A DNA stretch of 64,000 nt, from NCBI GenBank assembly GCA_016801845.1, contig CM028908.1, positions 27,109,146 to 27,173,145 on the forward strand. The letters are read 5' to 3'. The notes under the pieces were generated by a model. It ran no database searches. It saw only the letters and a list, made by a program, of their open reading frames with translations, and was not told the origin of the DNA. Shown here one piece after another: positions 60,820 through 64,000 of this stretch (position 1 is the first letter of the stretch; each line of letters starts with the position of its first letter). The stretch comes from Polydactylus sextarius. Taxonomy: Eukaryota > Chordata > Actinopteri > Polynemidae. Made by a program: the position numbers and the translations under genes.

Positions 60820-62198
60820 GCTCGATTTTTAACCAAACATTCGAGTAGACAACTTCCTGACAGTTTGCTGACAACATGAGTTGCTGGAAGAAACCTCTAG
60901 AGGGCAGACAACCAACTTTACATGTCAACGTGTAAACTGCAGGTTCATTCACTAACTAGTCGTTAGCTACTTCAGCTAACTTGGCTACATTACCTAACTT
61001 AGCTATGCTAACAAACTTTGGTATTTTAGGAAACTTTGCTACATTAGTTAAATTGGCTTTATTAGTTGAATTGAGATATCGTCATTATCTTTGACATCTA
61101 TGGTAATTTAGCCACTTCAGCTAACGTTAGCATGCTCTGTGAAAACACATGGAGATGCTAACTACTTCAGCTAACTTGGCTATGTTACATAACTTGGCTG
61201 TGCTAGCTAAATTTGCTATGTCAGGAACCTTCGCTATGTTAGCTAACTTATCATAGCTAACTATCATAGCTAACTTTGACACCTCAGGTTATGTCACCAG
61301 CTAATGTTAGCATTGTTAGCCTAGCAGCAGCTGAAAGAAAACAGCTTATTAGAGATTGCTAACTACTCCAGCTAGCATGGCTATTTTAACAAATCTGGCT
61401 GTGTCAGATTGTTAGCTAATTCATATATCTAATCACAATTAGTGTTAATTTATTTCCACAAATTACTCAGCACTAGATGATTCCCAAGCTTTTTCAACAA
61501 GTGGCAATAACAATTTCTTCCATTGTTGTCACTACTATAGAGCAAATCCCCACACCGCCCCCTACTGTTCTCGTGCATGTTGCATGTTGCGGTTGTGTAG
61601 CGCTAATTTCTGAGGACGTACACGACCGTCACAACAAATGGCTGCAACTATGCGCAGCAGACCTCATGCACCTGCAAACGCGATGTTACAAGTGAGTTTA
61701 TCTCCAGCACAAGACTCACTGTTTCCTGTAAAAACAAGACACTGAAGCTCAAGTAATTTATGTTCTCGTGGTTTGTCTTCCACGTCCAGCTGGTAGAGAC
61801 CTCAGGGTAAAGATTTATATGCAGGATCCAGTGAGATTTACTACTGAGTTTAGTTGATGCAAGTGAACGAAGCTAAAATAGACTCAAACTAAAACACCTG
61901 GTGGAGAAACAACGTGAGGCAGGTGTGAATATGATGACGAGGCAAATCGCTGCAGGTGTACTTCCTGTTTCAGAGTAAAATGTGTTGAAAGTGTTTGCAA
62001 AGCCAGTAAAATGTAGCAGCAGTCGGACAAATATTCGTGTTGATTTGTGGAGTTCGAACCTTTGAAGAAGACGAATTTGCCGTCCGATCTCTCGTAGGCG
62101 GCGTCGATGCGCGGCGGCAGGCCTTTCCAGAACTGATCGATCTGCATGGGATAACCCTCCTGGACCTTGTTGTTCCTCAGACGCCAAAACCAGCGGTC
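49388..62198 (-). CDS. mmp24: Membrane-type matrix metalloproteinase 5 (MT5-MMP), 3' part
   Basis: Three last coding exons on the minus strand: 62060-62198, 55628-55894 and 49388-49752, ending at the stop TGA 49388-49390. The first starts DRWFWRLRNNKVQEGYPM inside hemopexin blade 1 and continues FWKGLPPRIDAAYERSDGKF. The second runs DKYWVFKEVTAEPGYPHS to APQGAFISREG. The third has YTYFYKGKDYWKF and GYPKSILRDWMGCD (the Cys closing the propeller), a linker, then LDDVDIMVTINDVP, the membrane segment VVIPCILSLCILVLVYTIF and a short tail ending PVQEWV, the MT5-MMP PDZ-ligand end. MT5-MMP is a neural cell-surface protease acting on matrix and cadherins. Signal, pro- and zinc-catalytic exons lie beyond 64000. 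Junction phases agree; the 62059 donor (GTTCGA) is weak. The mammalian furin shedding site RRKERR is absent from the stem; only RGDR remains. Confidence 0.95.
50095..50640. mobile_element. Foldback-type transposon family, copy C, in the last mmp24 intron
   Basis: Both arms are present in shortened form (left TTTGACCGTCTTTTGTTTTC at about 50163; right TTTGGCTGACTGCCCC at 50490 onward). Between them an internal imperfect palindrome GATGAAGGATGTTCC...GGAACAACCTTCATC is shared with copy A. Confidence 0.72.
51246..51284. repeat. (TA)n microsatellite
   Basis: A TA run of about 39 bp in the mmp24 intron. Confidence 0.95.
51912..52173. repeat. Two (CA)n microsatellites
   Basis: CA runs at 51912-52036 (interrupted by AGACA units) and 52133-52173, in the mmp24 intron. 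The open frames here are artefacts. Confidence 0.95.
54050..54300. mobile_element. Foldback-type transposon family, copy D
   Basis: A single right arm from ATGCTACTGCTGAAGTGAAG to the end GACCGTCACTTTAAAGC, which reverse-complements the TTAAAGTGAC end of copies A and B. Confidence 0.72.
54438..54640. mobile_element. Short copy of the 42650-43510 element
   Basis: Shares the CACATCGTCCACACTGACTC and GGTTTCATCATAACCACGGA blocks and the ATCTTGGCTACGTAGCAGAA end with the longer copy; the middle is missing. Confidence 0.6.
54795..54900. mobile_element. Foldback-type transposon family, fragment E
   Basis: About 100 bp with GGTCAAACTGGATATTACTT and CATGGTGATAAAGACCCTG, matching the tip of copy B. 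Confidence 0.65.
55975..57530. mobile_element. Nested short DNA transposons in mmp24 intron
   Basis: The left part (AAGTAACAAAGCACAAATAC, CTTAAGTAGAAATTTTGG) and the right end (TTCTACCTGAGTAATGGTTG) are the two ends of a fish non-autonomous element I have seen in many genomes. Between them, at about 56740-57430, lies a separate GC-richer block with its own unknown element character (TGTGTCGCTTTGTTC appears twice). No transposase frame. Confidence 0.5.
58260..59230. repeat. AGCTAA satellite-like DNA, mmp24 intron
   Basis: About 970 bp dominated by TTAGCTAACTTAGCTA-type words, the longest such block in the window. Confidence 0.82.
59385..59470. other. Candidate conserved non-coding element
   Basis: ATGATGAATTACCCATTAAT and AAGCCATTAATTACAGCTGA are repeat-free, homeodomain-site-like words between AGCTAA satellite and poly-A. 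Texture-based call. Confidence 0.3.
59768..60038. repeat. Cluster of (CA)n and (CT)n microsatellites
   Basis: (CA)n at 59768-59847, (CT)n at about 59928-59948, and (CA)n at 59951-59967 and 60006-60038. The unique block between them (59850-59925) is high-complexity and may be conserved. Confidence 0.93.
60784..60819. repeat. (TA)n microsatellite
   Basis: A TA run of about 36 bp in the mmp24 intron. Confidence 0.95.
60955..61430. repeat. AGCTAA satellite-like DNA, mmp24 intron
   Basis: Repeats of CAGCTAACTTGGCTATGTTA and related words with a visible higher-order unit of about 180-200 bp: the GCTACTTCAGCTAACTTGGC phrase recurs near 60965 and 61160 and, diverged, near 61360. Confidence 0.75.
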
Positions 62199-62851
62199 CT
62201 GAAAACACAAAGACAGAAAAGGTAAAGAAAAGACAAAAAAAAACTCTGTCATAAAACAACAAATAAACAGAAACAATCATCAGTTTTCACATCATATAAT
62301 AACAATCCTGCTATCATCAGAGACTTCTGGGAAATAAATGATCATCACAGGAGCTTATGATCTGTACTACAGCCACCAGGGGGCGATGTAGGAGTTAAGA
62401 CTTGGTTCATGTTATTTATATTTAATGTTAACTAAATAAACCATAGACTGAGACTCTGACTGTCTCAAAACACTCACACTGTCACAGTTTATCTGTGTAT
62501 AAACATCATTTCTAGGGGACTGGGTCATTCCACAAAACAAATCACTTATTTCCAAAAAAATCTCCAAGGAAAGAAGAGACACCTGCAGCAACAAACCACA
62601 AACGCAGGTTAAAGAGATTTTAATAAGAGGACGTTTAGTCACTGAGGAAATCTTTGAGCTAAGAATAAAAAACAGAAACGAGGGGAGAGAAGGAAAACCA
62701 GATGGATGAACAGACGGAAGGAGAGGACAGACGAAGATGAAGAAGATGATGAGGAGAAAAGGAGGTGTTGAGAGATAAACGGAGGACGAAGAGGGAGGCG
62801 GAGCCACGGGAAGGAAAGATGTGAAAGAGGAGACAAGAGGGAAGATGATGA

Positions 62852-62979
62852 AGAAGAGGAGGAGGAGGAGGAGGAAGAGGAGGAGGAGGAGGAGGAGGAG
62901 GAGGAGGAGGAGGAGGAGGAGGAGGAGGAGGAGGAGGAGGAGGAGGAGGAGGAGGAGGAGGAGGAGGAGGAGGAGGAGA
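62852..62979. repeat. (GGA)n polypurine tract
   Basis: Almost pure AGG triplets over about 127 bp: a polypurine mirror-repeat tract of the kind that can form triplex (H-) DNA. It lies just upstream of the 62060-62198 exon on the mmp24 strand. Confidence 0.96.
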
Positions 62980-63051
62980 GCATCAATCTGAGCTCATTAT
63001 CGTTTGGCTTCGGTGAAACTAGGACAGAGCTGAGTATGGTCCCTACAGATG

Positions 63052-63228
<177 letters not shown>

Positions 63229-63333
63229 CTGTTGGTGTTACTGTCGTTGTGAGGTCATCGGTAAATATAAAGTGTTATTGGACCAATTACCCAAAAACTA
63301 AACCATTAGAAAATGTCCTCACAATGATAGAAA

Positions 63334-63377
<44 letters not shown>

Positions 63378-63641
63378 CACACACTCCTTCACAAACGATC
63401 CGACATCATCTTTTAGCTGCTAATGCTTTTCAGTCTGAAACCAAAGAGAAAAAAAAGAAAGAAAAAGAAAATCAATGCTTCACATCCAGAGAGAGAAACT
63501 GTGAGTACTTCACACCGAGGGAAACATCCCATAATAAGTGTCTCCTTTCAAACGCCCACTGGTTCTGGCTGATTTTTACGTCCTAATGTGGCCCCGTCCA
63601 ATGGAGGTCGAAGTAAAACGTCCTCCATCTTCCTCCTATTG

Positions 63642-64000
63642 AGGTCATGTGACCTTTATCTTTAACTTCACGTCCACATCACAAATGTCACCTGCTGCTG
63701 CAATGAATCGTGGGATATGTTGGACTAGACTTCACCTGGGACGATGAAACTAACGCTACGTTAGCTAACTTTGATACCTCAGGTTATTCTGCTCTTTCAG
63801 CTAACTTAGCTACATTAATTAATCTATCTTATTTAGACATATTTGTTGACTTCGCTTGTCGCATGTAGCTAACTTAGTTAACTTTGATATATTAGGTAAT
63901 TTAGCTATTTCTGCTTAAGTTAGTTACTTCAGCTAACTTGGCGATGTTAGTTAACTTAGCTAATTTAGATACCTTAGCATATTTAACAATATTAGCTAAT
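63642..64000. repeat. Palindrome-headed repeat plus AGCTAA satellite
   Basis: 63642-63725 matches 17275-17356 (AGGTCATGTGACCT to GATATGTTG). From about 63755 to the window end the DNA is AGCTAA satellite, the same arrangement as in map1lc3a intron 1. Confidence 0.72.

Overview
The window is vertebrate nuclear DNA, most likely from a percomorph teleost. The genes have short exons and GT/AG introns. Their proteins match vertebrate families almost residue for residue. The introns and spacers are full of (CA)n, (TA)n and (GGA)n microsatellites, fish-type L2/Maui LINE and Tc1 remnants, short non-autonomous DNA transposons, and AGCTAA-rich satellite-like DNA. All calls come from reading the sequence and from memory of the families; no search was run.

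Layout. At 0.9-8.5 kb (+) lies a seven-exon B7/butyrophilin-like immunoglobulin-superfamily receptor, with a 5'-truncated LINE in intron 1. At 9.8-13.3 kb (+) is dynlrb1, the dynein roadblock light chain, complete at 96 aa. At 15.7-21.0 kb (+) is map1lc3a, the autophagy modifier LC3A, complete at 121 aa, with a long repeat-bearing 3' UTR. At 25.2-27.3 kb (-) is eif6, the 60S anti-association factor, with five coding exons and an uncertain extreme C terminus. At 34.5-35.0 kb (+) is a two-exon, 66-codon gene that I identify as the ortholog of the human microprotein gene MMP24OS. At 49.4-62.2 kb (-) are the last three exons of mmp24 (MT5-MMP): most of the hemopexin domain, the stem, the membrane anchor and the tail. 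The catalytic exons lie beyond the right edge.

The set dynlrb1, map1lc3a, eif6, mmp24os and mmp24 corresponds to human 20q11.22, which supports the identifications. The genes do not form one pathway. They are housekeeping or cell-biology genes kept in conserved linkage, except for the mmp24/mmp24os convergent pair and the immune-type receptor at the left edge.

About 27.7-34 kb and 35.3-49.3 kb hold no recognisable protein gene other than mmp24os. They contain candidate promoters with TGACGTCA palindromes, a degenerate tandem repeat carrying YY1-like motifs, several minisatellites, inverted-repeat transposons and a few high-complexity stretches that look like conserved non-coding elements. 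The most interesting signals are the fish mmp24os microprotein, CA repeats placed directly after three 5' splice sites, the CpG-dense tandem repeat in the map1lc3a 3' UTR, a transposon-end-derived 10-bp minisatellite, and the YY1-motif repeat.
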